Origin: Planctomycetia bacterium | GTDB taxonomy: Bacteria > Planctomycetota > Planctomycetia > Pirellulales > UBA1268 | NCBI GenBank assembly: GCA_010027105.1 | Contig: RGVT01000010.1 | Location: 1 to 20,311 of the forward strand | Direction: 5' to 3' | Length of the DNA: 20,311 nucleotides | Shown: positions 11,801-18,095 of the stretch, in pieces | Layout: every line of letters starts with the position of its first letter | How positions within the stretch are numbered: the first letter of the stretch is position 1 | Notes under the pieces: generated by a model | Told to the model about the DNA's origin: nothing | What the model saw: the letters and a program-made list of their open reading frames with translations, nothing else | The model's database searches: none | Position numbers and translations under genes: made by a program

Positions 11801-14800
11801 CGGCGACGCCCCGCCGGTGAAGGCTCGGCATACGATCGAGGTGCTCGCGCCCGCAGCCGAGCGGTATGGCGTCAGGCGGCCGTTCGTGCTCGTCGCCGAA
11901 AAACTCACGGCCCAGCCGGGCAGCGACTTCCAGGCACTCGTCGGCACGGGCTACGACCGGGGCCGGGTGCTCGTGGAGGTGTCGCGCGGCGGGAAGACGC
12001 TCTCACGCTTCTGGACGGAGCCGGGCCGGACGCAGTGGCCGATCAGGGTGCAGGTCGGCGACGATGACCGCGGCGGGTTTTCCGTGCGGGCGTGGCTCGT
12101 GCACGAGGGCCGCCTCGAGGCCCGGACGCTCACGGTGGACGTGCCGTGGACGAACAAGAACCTCGCGATCGAGTGGGAGCGGTTCACGCGCCGCGTGGAG
12201 CCGGGGAAGCAGGAAGTCTGGCGCGCGAAGATTTCCTCTCTCCCTCTCCCTCCGGGAGAGGGCAGGGGTGACGGTGTTTCCGGAGAGCCGGCAGTGGCCG
12301 AGATGGTGGCCACGCTCTACGACCAGTCGCTCGATGCGCTCGCATCGCACGACTGGCCGAGCGGGCTCCCGGGGCTCCTGCGCCGCGAGTGGAATCACCG
12401 CGCAGTGACCTTCACGAATGCCGGGCAGACGTTCAGCCAGATTCTCGGAAACTTCGAAACGCGGTACGAGCCGGTCGACATCACCTACCGCGAACTGCGC
12501 GCGCCGTTCGGGCCGCAGTCGGGCCGGTTCGGCGGTGGCGGCGGCTTCGGCGGACGCGCCCTGCGCGGGGCCATGCCGATGGCGATGGCCGCCGCGCCGG
12601 CCGAGGCGATGATGGCCGACGGGGAGGAACAAGCCAAGAACGGTGGCGCGCCGCCCGCGGAGCGCCCGAGCGGAACCGCTGCCGCGCCCCCTCCGCGCAA
12701 GAACCTCGCGGAGACGGCGTTCTTCCTGCCCACGCTCACCTCGAACGCGAGCGGCCTCGTGACGCTCGAGTTCACGCTCCCCGACACGCTCACCACGTGG
12801 CAGTTCAAGGCGCTCGCCCACGACGCGGCTCTGCGCAGCGGCACGCTCCTCGACACCTGCATCGCCGCCAAGGACCTGATGGTCGAGCCGCTCGTACCAC
12901 GCTTTCTGCGGGAGGGCGACGTGGTCGAGATCCCGGTGAAGGTGAGCAACAAGTCGACGGGGCGGCTGGCGGGGCAGGTGCGGTTCGAACTCGCCGACGC
13001 CCGCACGGGCACGGCCCGCGACGACCTCGTGGCGACGGCCCGGTCGCAGCCGTTCGATCTCGCGGCGGGGGAATCGAAGCCCGTCTTCTTCACCGTCAAG
13101 GTGGCCGAGGGCACGGAAACGCTGCGCTCTCTCGCGACCGGCTCCGCGGGCAAGGTGAGCGACGGCGAGGAGGCGATGCTGCCCGTTCTTTCCAAGCGCG
13201 TGCTCGTCGCGGAAACCGTGCCGGTGACCGTGCGCGGGCCGGGAGAAAAACGCGTCGTCGTCGAGCGGCTCGCCAAGCCCGCCGACACGATCGAGAGCCA
13301 GTCGTTCGTGATCCAGGCGGCGTCGAACCCGGCCTGGTTCGCCGTGCTGTCGCTGCCCTCGATCATGGAGGCGAGCGACGAGAGCACCGAGACGCTCTTC
13401 ACGCGGCTCTACGCCAACGCTCTCGCGCGGCATCTCGCCACCCGCGACCCACGGATCGCGAAGGTGTTCGAGCAGTGGAAGGGCACGAAGGCCCTGGAAA
13501 GCCCGCTTGAAAAGAACACCGACCTCGTGAAGACGCTCCTCGCCGAGACGCCCTGGATGCGGGAGGCGGTCGACGAGAAAGAAGCCCGGGCCCGGATCGC
13601 GCTCCTGTTCGACGCGAATCGGGCGGCGAACGAGGTGCAGGCGGCGTTCACGCGGCTCGACACGCTGCGGAACGCCGACGGCGGCTGGCCGTGGTTTCCC
13701 GGCGGGGCCACGTGCGACTCGGTGACGCTCGGGATCATCGCGGGCTTCGGTCGCCTGCGGGCAAGCGGCGTCGAGATCGACGTGCAGCCGGCCGTGGGCA
13801 CGATTCCGTGGCTCGACAACCGGCTCGTCGAGGAGCAGCGGTGGGCGGAGAAGGTGGAGGAGCCGGTGCTCACGCCGATCGGTGCCTTCGCGCTCTATGC
13901 GCGAAGCTTCTTCAAGGAAGACGTGCCCCTCGCCGGGCCCGCGGCCGAGGCCCATGCCTGGGGCCTCGACGTCGGCAGGAAACGCTGGATGAAGATCGAC
14001 CACCGCCGGTCGCAGGGGCACCTCGCGATCGCGCTGAAGCGAGCCGGCGACCGCAACGCGGCCCTCTCGATCGTCGACAGCCTCGAGCAGCGGAGCACGG
14101 GGCTCGAGGGCAAAGAGGACAAGTGGCAGGGCATGTGGTGGCGGGACCCGCATCCGGTGTGGTGGAGCTGGGCGAGTGCGCCGATCGAGACGCAGTCGAT
14201 CATGATCGAGGCCTTCGACGAGGTGGCCGGCGACGCGGCGGCCGTCGAGGCGCTGAAGGCATGGCTTTTGTCGCAGAAGCGCACGAGCCGCTGGGAGGGC
14301 AATCGGGCGACAGCCGACGCCGTGGCGGCGCTCCTCGGCCGGGGCGACGACCTGCTCGCCTCGCACGAGCTCGTGAGCGTGACCGTGGGGGGCGAGCCGG
14401 TGCAGCCGGCGGCTGCCGAGGCTGGTACGGGCTTCTTCGAGGAGCGGTTCGTGCGGCGCGAGATCACGCCGCGGCTGGCAGACGTCGTGATCAAGAAGGC
14501 CGACCGGGGAATCGCCTGGGGCGGCATCCACTGGCAGTATCTCGACGACATCGCCAACGTTCCTGCCGCCGGCCGCGAGGAGCTGGCCATCGACAAGAAA
14601 CTGTTCGTGAAGCGGTTCACGAAGGCGGGGGCGGAGCTCGAGCCCATGGAGCCCGGCAAACCGCTCGATGTTGGCGATGAGCTCGTCGTGCGGCTCGTGG
14701 TCACGAGCGACCGCGACTACGAGTTTCTGGAACTCGCCGACCATCGGCCGAGCCTGACCGAGCCCGTGGACGTGCTCTCGGGCTGGCGGTGGGGCGACGG

Positions 14801-14999
14801 CGTGGCGTGGTACGCGGCCGTGCGCGATGCCTCCATGCAGTTCTTCTTCGAGCGGCTGCCACGGGGCACGCATGTGTTCGAGTATTCACTGCGGGCGGCG
14901 CACCGCGGCAGTTCCTCGAGCGGGTTCGCGAAGATCCAGAGCCGCTACGCCCCGGAGTTCTCCGCCCACTCGGCGAGCGTGCCCGTGGACGTGCGCTGA
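8874..14999 (+). CDS. Exported bacterial alpha-2-macroglobulin-like protein lacking the thioester
   Basis: A 2041-residue protein. A signal peptide (basic GNRR, then VPAIVAGAVLVWCAWGGVG, cleavage near ANA-AA) precedes an alpha-helical N-terminal region and a carboxypeptidase-regulatory-like domain (near 520-590, GEPIAGASVQAFVQQ). The MG2 motif DRGIHRPGQIVFYKG starts at 615. A Gly/Ala/Met-rich segment at 1219-1275 occupies a bait-like position. The A2M domain follows from K1276 (KNLAETAFFLPTLTSN, TLPDTLTTWQFKALAHDAALRSGT), and the TED-like region has GGWPWFPGG at 1603. Where relatives carry C-x-E-Q before a TxSRxYAN motif, this protein has MEASDESTETLFTRLYANA (1498-1516), so the covalent trap is absent. 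Family members are thought to trap proteases in the periplasm. Residues 1121-1136 come from an inserted palindromic repeat. The ATG at 8874 is chosen for its SD and signal peptide; the frame is open upstream inside fic. No pbpC neighbour is present. Confidence 0.88.
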   Translation: MCFRGNRRSVPAIVAGAVLVWCAWGGVGMRQANAAADDVPAGPRAEVWKRVQQALEEGKPQTAAGALAGVEEAATTDKAWAEVARVIATRVLTATGDRPPDDPERLGQLAVAIEKAPAETRAVLQAIQANWTWGFFQQNRWRFAQRTAGATTADDLASITSWDLPTIVGEIRRRFAAALAEPAALQNLPVAEWTALIAPGSMADTYRPTVWDVVVRDALECATSGERGVVAPEDVFEVAADSPALGTPEAFLAWKPEQDPAVTDRESPLIETARLYRDLLAFHTADADRTAFLAADLDRILWAGGAAVGEGLGERKQAALEAFIERAGAHETASLARFHLAGLLREAGDLVAAHAAAKQGVAAHPKSPGGALCANLVAEIEAKSLAVEAERAWAEPWPVIRITARNLGTAHVRIVKADWQARVKAGKPQWQWLDDADRKALLAEPPVKTFAVAVPDPQDFSDVRYDVPVPQDLEPGSYWVLASHTADFGEADNVVEATLVWVSRIAIVWEGGGGRKGEPLAGYVVESATGEPIAGASVQAFVQQDGRHPPHYAAGKPATTDRDGRFELTPEQGRQVVLHAQARLDGREHAIATEPAHAWQQDEEAAAHALVLLTDRGIHRPGQIVFYKGILCSADPTNGKYAALPNREVSVVLRDANGRETARLAHTTNTNGSFHGNFPIATGALPGQWTILAEGAGATGVANVRVEEYKRPKFQVKLAAPAGDVVLDRDITLTGTAATYTGLPVAGAKVRWRVEREVRVPPWCRWLFPWLPFGGEAATIVRGTAVTDANGAFTVTFPARPDRSVPKETAPVFTFAVSADVTDSGGETRSDSHRVSAGYVPFEASLSAEAWQAAADGKPAAVPITLATHALDGGPRAAAGTLTVVKLVQPEKVPRGSLFMEGPRPVAPRRGARGRPAPGGGRPTPTPVDPADVESWASGEVMFTRKVATEPATGKVVVTAELPPGIYRAEFEMPAAGDAPPVKARHTIEVLAPAAERYGVRRPFVLVAEKLTAQPGSDFQALVGTGYDRGRVLVEVSRGGKTLSRFWTEPGRTQWPIRVQVGDDDRGGFSVRAWLVHEGRLEARTLTVDVPWTNKNLAIEWERFTRRVEPGKQEVWRAKISSLPLPPGEGRGDGVSGEPAVAEMVATLYDQSLDALASHDWPSGLPGLLRREWNHRAVTFTNAGQTFSQILGNFETRYEPVDITYRELRAPFGPQSGRFGGGGGFGGRALRGAMPMAMAAAPAEAMMADGEEQAKNGGAPPAERPSGTAAAPPPRKNLAETAFFLPTLTSNASGLVTLEFTLPDTLTTWQFKALAHDAALRSGTLLDTCIAAKDLMVEPLVPRFLREGDVVEIPVKVSNKSTGRLAGQVRFELADARTGTARDDLVATARSQPFDLAAGESKPVFFTVKVAEGTETLRSLATGSAGKVSDGEEAMLPVLSKRVLVAETVPVTVRGPGEKRVVVERLAKPADTIESQSFVIQAASNPAWFAVLSLPSIMEASDESTETLFTRLYANALARHLATRDPRIAKVFEQWKGTKALESPLEKNTDLVKTLLAETPWMREAVDEKEARARIALLFDANRAANEVQAAFTRLDTLRNADGGWPWFPGGATCDSVTLGIIAGFGRLRASGVEIDVQPAVGTIPWLDNRLVEEQRWAEKVEEPVLTPIGAFALYARSFFKEDVPLAGPAAEAHAWGLDVGRKRWMKIDHRRSQGHLAIALKRAGDRNAALSIVDSLEQRSTGLEGKEDKWQGMWWRDPHPVWWSWASAPIETQSIMIEAFDEVAGDAAAVEALKAWLLSQKRTSRWEGNRATADAVAALLGRGDDLLASHELVSVTVGGEPVQPAAAEAGTGFFEERFVRREITPRLADVVIKKADRGIAWGGIHWQYLDDIANVPAAGREELAIDKKLFVKRFTKAGAELEPMEPGKPLDVGDELVVRLVVTSDRDYEFLELADHRPSLTEPVDVLSGWRWGDGVAWYAAVRDASMQFFFERLPRGTHVFEYSLRAAHRGSSSSGFAKIQSRYAPEFSAHSASVPVDVR
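12235..12276 (+). repeat. Palindromic intergenic-type repeat inserted in frame in the macroglobulin gene
   Basis: CCCTCTCCC (12242-12250), a TCC loop and GGGAGAGGG (12254-12262) form a perfect 9-bp hairpin, followed by CAGGGGTGACGGTG. This is the widespread 'CTCTCCC...GGGAGAGGGCAGGGGTGAGG' type of dispersed repeat, usually found between genes. Here it is translated as SLPLPPGEGRGDGV without breaking the frame. Confidence 0.75.
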
Positions 15000-15006
15000 C
15001 TCCTGC

Positions 15007-15012
15007 TACGCT
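15007..15012 (+). promoter_or_regulatory. Leaderless-type -10 hexamer before the DUF202 gene
   Basis: TACGCT ends 7 nt before the ATG at 15020 and there is no Shine-Dalgarno sequence. The same TACGCTTTT string at the same spacing precedes vapB. GTGGAC at 14985-14990 could serve as a weak -35 box, with a 16-nt spacer. Confidence 0.4.
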
Positions 15013-15019
15013 TTTCCCT

Positions 15020-15406
15020 ATGGCCGACCGCGATACATCCCTTCCGAACGAACTGGCCCGCGAACGGAACCGCGAGGCGGCCGACCGCACGCTCCTGGCC
15101 TGGGTGCGGACGAGCCTCGCGCTCATCAGTTTCGGGTTCGGCATCGAGCGGCTGGGCCAGGCGGCGGTGAGTTTCGACGGCCGCCTCGCCGGATTCTCGC
15201 CGCTCAAGACCCGGATCGGCGGAGCCGCGCTCATCGTGCTCGGAATCGTCGCCACGCTCGCCGGCATCTGGGAGCACCGCCAGATGCTCCAGGCGATCCG
15301 CGACGACGACTATCGCTACGCCGACCGCCCGCCCATCGCGCGGTACATGGGCTACGCCCTCGTGGCCGTCGGGATCGCGGCCCTGGCGATGATCCTCGTC
15401 GTCTGA
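15020..15406 (+). CDS. DUF202 (YidH-like) small membrane protein
   Basis: A 128-residue protein with the DUF202 (PF02656) signature: NREAADRTLLAWVRTSLALISFGFGI at residues 14-39, matching the usual 'aaeRTfLaWvRTalaligfGfa' pattern. Three membrane segments are visible: about 22-44, 66-88 (IGGAALIVLGIVATLAGIW) and 108-127 (MGYALVAVGIAALAMILVV). The function of the family is not established. The ATG at 15020 begins 20 nt after the macroglobulin stop, so co-transcription is possible, but a promoter-like hexamer lies in that gap. The frame is open further upstream only inside the macroglobulin gene; the hydrophilic N-terminus starting MADRDTSLPNELARERN is typical for the family. Confidence 0.9.
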   Translation: MADRDTSLPNELARERNREAADRTLLAWVRTSLALISFGFGIERLGQAAVSFDGRLAGFSPLKTRIGGAALIVLGIVATLAGIWEHRQMLQAIRDDDYRYADRPPIARYMGYALVAVGIAALAMILVV

Positions 15407-15469
15407 TGCCACCGGCGGGATGCCGCATGGTCCGGAATCACGTCTACGACCCGTTCGGCCAGTCGACCC

Positions 15470-16366
15470 CTATTTGGTGGCTGGCACCTTTTTTGTCACG
15501 AGCGTCAACGCCGTGACCAGGGTGGGGACGAGGAGACAGGCGCCGCCGGCGGCGAGGATCGGCCGTGAAGCGGGCATCATCTCGAAACGCGAACACCCCC
15601 CGAGAGTTTGCATGAGCGCGTAGAGAAGCACGAGGGCCGTGCCGGCGCTGGCGGAGGCGACGAACTGGAGACGCCGCCCTTCCGGCACTCCCGCGCGGCG
15701 GGCAGCCCAGGCAAGCAGCGGCAGCCACTGGAGGGCGTGGATGACGGCCCCGTGCGGGAATTTCGCGACGCCGGCGCGGCCGACCGTCTCGGGTGGCAGC
15801 CCGGCGGCCGCCCGGATGTCGCCGTGGACGCTCACCCAGATGCCGAGCAGGCAGGAGATCACGAGAAACACGAGCCCCGCCCTGGCCGCAAGCAGCATGT
15901 CGGGCGTCAGAGTCGTGCGCTGCGTGAAGAAGCGCACGGTGAGGTCGACCGACACGAGCGTCACGAACAGGATCAGGCCCCCCATCGCGTCGTAGAGAAA
16001 CGAATCGATAGGCGTCGCGCGGTTGAAGTGGCTCGCCACGCCGCGCCAGGCCTGCAGGTCGATGAGCGCGACCTCGACGAGAAGTGCCCAGGCCGTCGCC
16101 GCGGCGAGCCACGCGTCGGCGGTGCGGCGCGGGAGGTGTGCCCATGCCCAGCCCAGCGACAGGCTCGTGAGCCCGCCGGAGATTCCGAACAGGATCGGCT
16201 TTCGCCAGGTGACCGGGCCCTCCCATGGGCCGCCGGTGATCGCCCAAATGGCTGCGTGAACGAGGCCGCTCGCGACGAGCACCAGGCCCACGACAAGGAG
16301 TTGGACGGCACGGCGATCGTGCCACCAGCGAAGGCTGCGCGACGATGAAGGGGCATCCGACGGCAT
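15470..16366 (-). CDS. Multi-pass membrane protein of unknown function (about 8 TM segments)
   Basis: A 298-residue protein with about eight hydrophobic segments: residues 21-44 (LLVVGLVLVASGLVHAAIW), then segments beginning near TWRKPILFGISGG, ADAWLAAATAWALL, AMGGLILFVTLVSV, LLAARAGLVFLVISC, AVIHALQWLPLLAW, SASAGTALVLLYAL and a last one ending VTALTLVTKK. WRKPILFG and GVASHFNRATPIDSFLYDAMGG look like conserved motifs of an uncharacterised membrane family (WRKP...SHFNxxTxxD) that I have no name for. The ATG at 16366 is chosen because it directly follows a TACACT hexamer; the frame continues upstream only as the antisense of the aldo/keto reductase gene. The last residues, KKVPATK, and the TAG stop are encoded by a repeat arm, so the original C-terminus may have been replaced. 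It is divergent from the aldo/keto reductase gene. Confidence 0.8.
   Translation of the reverse strand: MPSDAPSSSRSLRWWHDRRAVQLLVVGLVLVASGLVHAAIWAITGGPWEGPVTWRKPILFGISGGLTSLSLGWAWAHLPRRTADAWLAAATAWALLVEVALIDLQAWRGVASHFNRATPIDSFLYDAMGGLILFVTLVSVDLTVRFFTQRTTLTPDMLLAARAGLVFLVISCLLGIWVSVHGDIRAAAGLPPETVGRAGVAKFPHGAVIHALQWLPLLAWAARRAGVPEGRRLQFVASASAGTALVLLYALMQTLGGCSRFEMMPASRPILAAGGACLLVPTLVTALTLVTKKVPATK
15472..15495. repeat. Single arm of the GGTG/CACC repeat family (copy 3)
   Basis: ATTTGGTGGCTGGCACC followed by TTTTTT corresponds to one arm of the element at 4130-4235 (there CAAATGGTGGCTGTCACCTTTTT) with a few differences. No partner arm is visible within 200 bp. It forms the 3' end of the membrane-protein gene. 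Confidence 0.65.
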
Positions 16367-16372
16367 GCCGGC

Positions 16373-16382
16373 AGTGTAGACT
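16373..16382. promoter_or_regulatory. Bidirectional -10 element AGTGTAGACT
   Basis: On the plus strand TAGACT (16377-16382) ends 8 nt before the aldo/keto reductase ATG. On the minus strand TACACT (16378-16373) ends 6 nt before the membrane-protein ATG. The two hexamers share the TA at 16377-16378. The whole space between the two start codons is only 24 bp, with no ribosome binding site on either side. Symmetrical overlapping -10 elements driving divergent transcription are known in bacteria. Confidence 0.5.
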
Positions 16383-16390
16383 TCCCGGCC

Positions 16391-17377
16391 ATGAAGACAC
16401 GCACCTTCGGACGGACCGGCTGGCGGGTTTCGGAGATCGGCTTCGGCGGCTGGGGCATCGGCGGCGGCCAGTGGGGCGGCGCCGACGAGGCCGAATCGAT
16501 GGCCACGCTCCACGCCGCCCTCGACGCCGGCATCAACTTCTTCGACACGGCCGACGTCTACGGCGACGGCCTCTCTGAGCGGCTCATCGCCCGGCTCCGC
16601 CGCGAACGACGCGAGCCCTTCTACGTGGCCACGAAGGCGGGCCGACGCCTGCCCGCCCAGACCGTGGCGGGCTATTCCCGCGAGAATCTCACCGCGTTCA
16701 TCGATCGCAGCCTGAAAAATCTCGCGGTCGAGACGCTCGACCTCGTGCAGCTCCACTGCCCGCCGACCGAGGTCTACTATCGCCCCGAGGTGTTCGGCAT
16801 CCTCGACGACCTCGTGAAGGCCGGCAAGATCCGCTTCTACGGCGTGAGCGTCGAGAAGGTGGAAGAAGGGCTCAAGGCGATCGAATATCCGCACGTGCAG
16901 AGCGTGCAGATCATCTTCAACATCTTCCGGCTGCGGCCCGCGCAGCTCTTCTTCGAACAGGCGATCCGCCGGCAGGTGGCCGTGATCGCCCGCGTGCCCC
17001 TGGCGAGTGGGCTCCTCTCGGGAAAATTTTCCCACGCCAGCACGTTCGCGGCCGACGACCACCGGGCCTTCAACCGCGACGGCGCTGCCTTCGACAAGGG
17101 GGAGACGTTCTCCGGCGTCGACTACGAGACGGGCCTGGCCGCCGTCGAGCGGCTCAAGCCTCTCGTGCCCAAGGGCGCCACGCTCGCGCAGTTCGCCCTC
17201 CAGTGGATCCTCGCGTTCGACGCCGTGACCTGCGTGATCCCGGGCGCGAAGCGACCCACCCAGGTGGCCGACAACGCGGCGGCCTCGGGCCTTGCGCCGC
17301 TCGATGCGACCACGATGAACGCGGTGCAGGAAATCTACGACGACTCGATCCGCCCGCTCGTGCACCATGTGTGGTGA
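16391..17377 (+). CDS. Aldo/keto reductase
   Basis: A 328-residue soluble NADPH-dependent oxidoreductase of the aldo/keto reductase superfamily (TIM barrel). The catalytic tetrad is complete: D52 and Y57 in FDTADVYGDG, K82 in VATKAG and H122 in VQLHCPP. The N-terminus MKTRTFGRTGWRVSEIGFGGWGIGG is typical. The C-terminal cofactor segment VIPGAKRPTQVADNAAA supports NADP binding. Many relatives reduce aldehydes or sugars; the substrate cannot be read from sequence. Upstream is the shared -10 element and no Shine-Dalgarno sequence, so a nearly leaderless message is likely. Downstream lies palindromic repeat DNA. Confidence 0.94.
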   Translation: MKTRTFGRTGWRVSEIGFGGWGIGGGQWGGADEAESMATLHAALDAGINFFDTADVYGDGLSERLIARLRRERREPFYVATKAGRRLPAQTVAGYSRENLTAFIDRSLKNLAVETLDLVQLHCPPTEVYYRPEVFGILDDLVKAGKIRFYGVSVEKVEEGLKAIEYPHVQSVQIIFNIFRLRPAQLFFEQAIRRQVAVIARVPLASGLLSGKFSHASTFAADDHRAFNRDGAAFDKGETFSGVDYETGLAAVERLKPLVPKGATLAQFALQWILAFDAVTCVIPGAKRPTQVADNAAASGLAPLDATTMNAVQEIYDDSIRPLVHHVW

Positions 17378-17390
17378 AGTGTGGCACGCA

Positions 17391-17553
17391 CCGGCTCGGG
17401 GCTGCCCACACTCCATCGCCGGACGTTCGCTGCGGGCCTCCAGCCCTCCGCTCACTCGACTCCGACTTCGCTGCGCCATCCATGGCTGCGCTCGTCTGCA
17501 TACGAGGGCGCAGTGAACGTCCGGCGAGACGGTACGGGGTAACCCCGAGCCGG
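17391..17553. repeat. 163-bp nested palindromic element
   Basis: The outer arms CCGGCTCGGGG (17391-17401) and CCCCGAGCCGG (17543-17553) are perfect inverted copies. The inner 13-bp arms TCGCCGGACGTTC (17416-17428) and GAACGTCCGGCGA (17515-17527) are also perfect. Small hairpins lie within: CTCGT/ACGAG (17491-17506) and CGGGG/CCCCG (17535-17547, which competes with the outer arm). It lies between the convergent ends of the aldo/keto reductase gene and the conserved hypothetical. The form suggests a MITE or REPIN-like dispersed repeat. Confidence 0.75.
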
Positions 17554-17572
17554 CGCGGAAGCGTTGAGGCAT

Positions 17573-17590
17573 GACAGGCTGAAGCCTGTC
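17573..17590. repeat. Short palindrome GACAGGCT-GA-AGCCTGTC
   Basis: A perfect 8-bp inverted repeat with a 2-nt centre, 13 bp past the stop codon (17604) of the conserved hypothetical. It has the look of a short dispersed palindrome ('acaggctgaagcctgtcctac') common in planctomycete intergenic DNA. It could act as a 3'-end hairpin for the minus-strand transcript, although no U-run follows. Confidence 0.55.
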
Positions 17591-17603
17591 CTACGGAGCG
17601 GCG

Positions 17604-18095
17604 CTAGAGGTTCATGCCCACGTAGCCGCCGGCGGCGTCGCTGGCGGCTTGTTCGCGGGCGAGGCGCTCGAGGGCGCGGGAGAGGTCGCCGGCGGCGATG
17701 TAGCGGTCGAACTCGGTCTCGACGGCGTGCTGCGCCGAGAGGGTGAGCCACTTGACGGCCGGCTGCGTCAGCCAGTCGCAGGTCTCTTTTTCGAGGCGGA
17801 TGTCGAGGTCGCTGCCGACGGTCTTGCGGTCGAGTTCGTCGGTGAGCACGGTGCCCTCGATCGTGAACTGCACCCAGCCGGCGGCGGGGTCGTTCGTGAA
17901 CCGAAACGTGCAGGCGGCGTTCGTGAGATAATAGGTGTTGCGGGTGCCGTGGCGGGCCACGGCCCGCTGCATCCGCTCGATCCGGTCCCGGAACGCCGGC
18001 GAGGCGTCGAGCGGAATGTCGAATCGCGGCACGCCGCGCAGGGGCGTGCAGTCGAAGGTGATCGTCACCGCTGGCTGAGCAGGTTGATCAGGCAT
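17604..18095 (-). CDS. Conserved hypothetical protein of planctomycete type
   Basis: A 163-residue, soluble, mixed alpha/beta protein without signal peptide or membrane segment. Visible segments are VTITFDCTPLRGVPRFDIPLDASPA, HGTRNTYYLTNAACTFRFTN, VQFTIEGTVLTDELDRKT, LEKETCDWLTQPAV and EFDRYIAAGDLSRALERL. I recall similar proteins only from planctomycetes and know no function. The ATG at 18095 is preferred over an in-frame GTG at 18104, because TAGACT (18110-18105) would place the transcript start around 18098, just before this ATG and downstream of the GTG. Its start codon overlaps the ATG of the divergent apbE gene in a CATG (18093-18096). No catalytic motif is evident. Confidence 0.75.
   Translation of the reverse strand: MPDQPAQPAVTITFDCTPLRGVPRFDIPLDASPAFRDRIERMQRAVARHGTRNTYYLTNAACTFRFTNDPAAGWVQFTIEGTVLTDELDRKTVGSDLDIRLEKETCDWLTQPAVKWLTLSAQHAVETEFDRYIAAGDLSRALERLAREQAASDAAGGYVGMNL

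Noticed and set aside
12003..14873. Minus-strand frame of 956 codons inside the macroglobulin gene
   Set aside because: Antisense shadow; Arg/His/Leu-rich, with no recognisable family.
17379..17411. GTGTGG/CCACAC inverted repeat and a TGGCAC string resembling a sigma-54 site
   Set aside because: The second half of a sigma-54 promoter (TTGC at the right spacing) is missing, and the 6-bp repeat is short enough to be chance.
16367..17572. N-terminal extension of the membrane-protein frame across the aldo/keto reductase gene
   Set aside because: It is the antisense of a gene with a complete catalytic tetrad. The start at 16366 fits the promoter-like hexamer.
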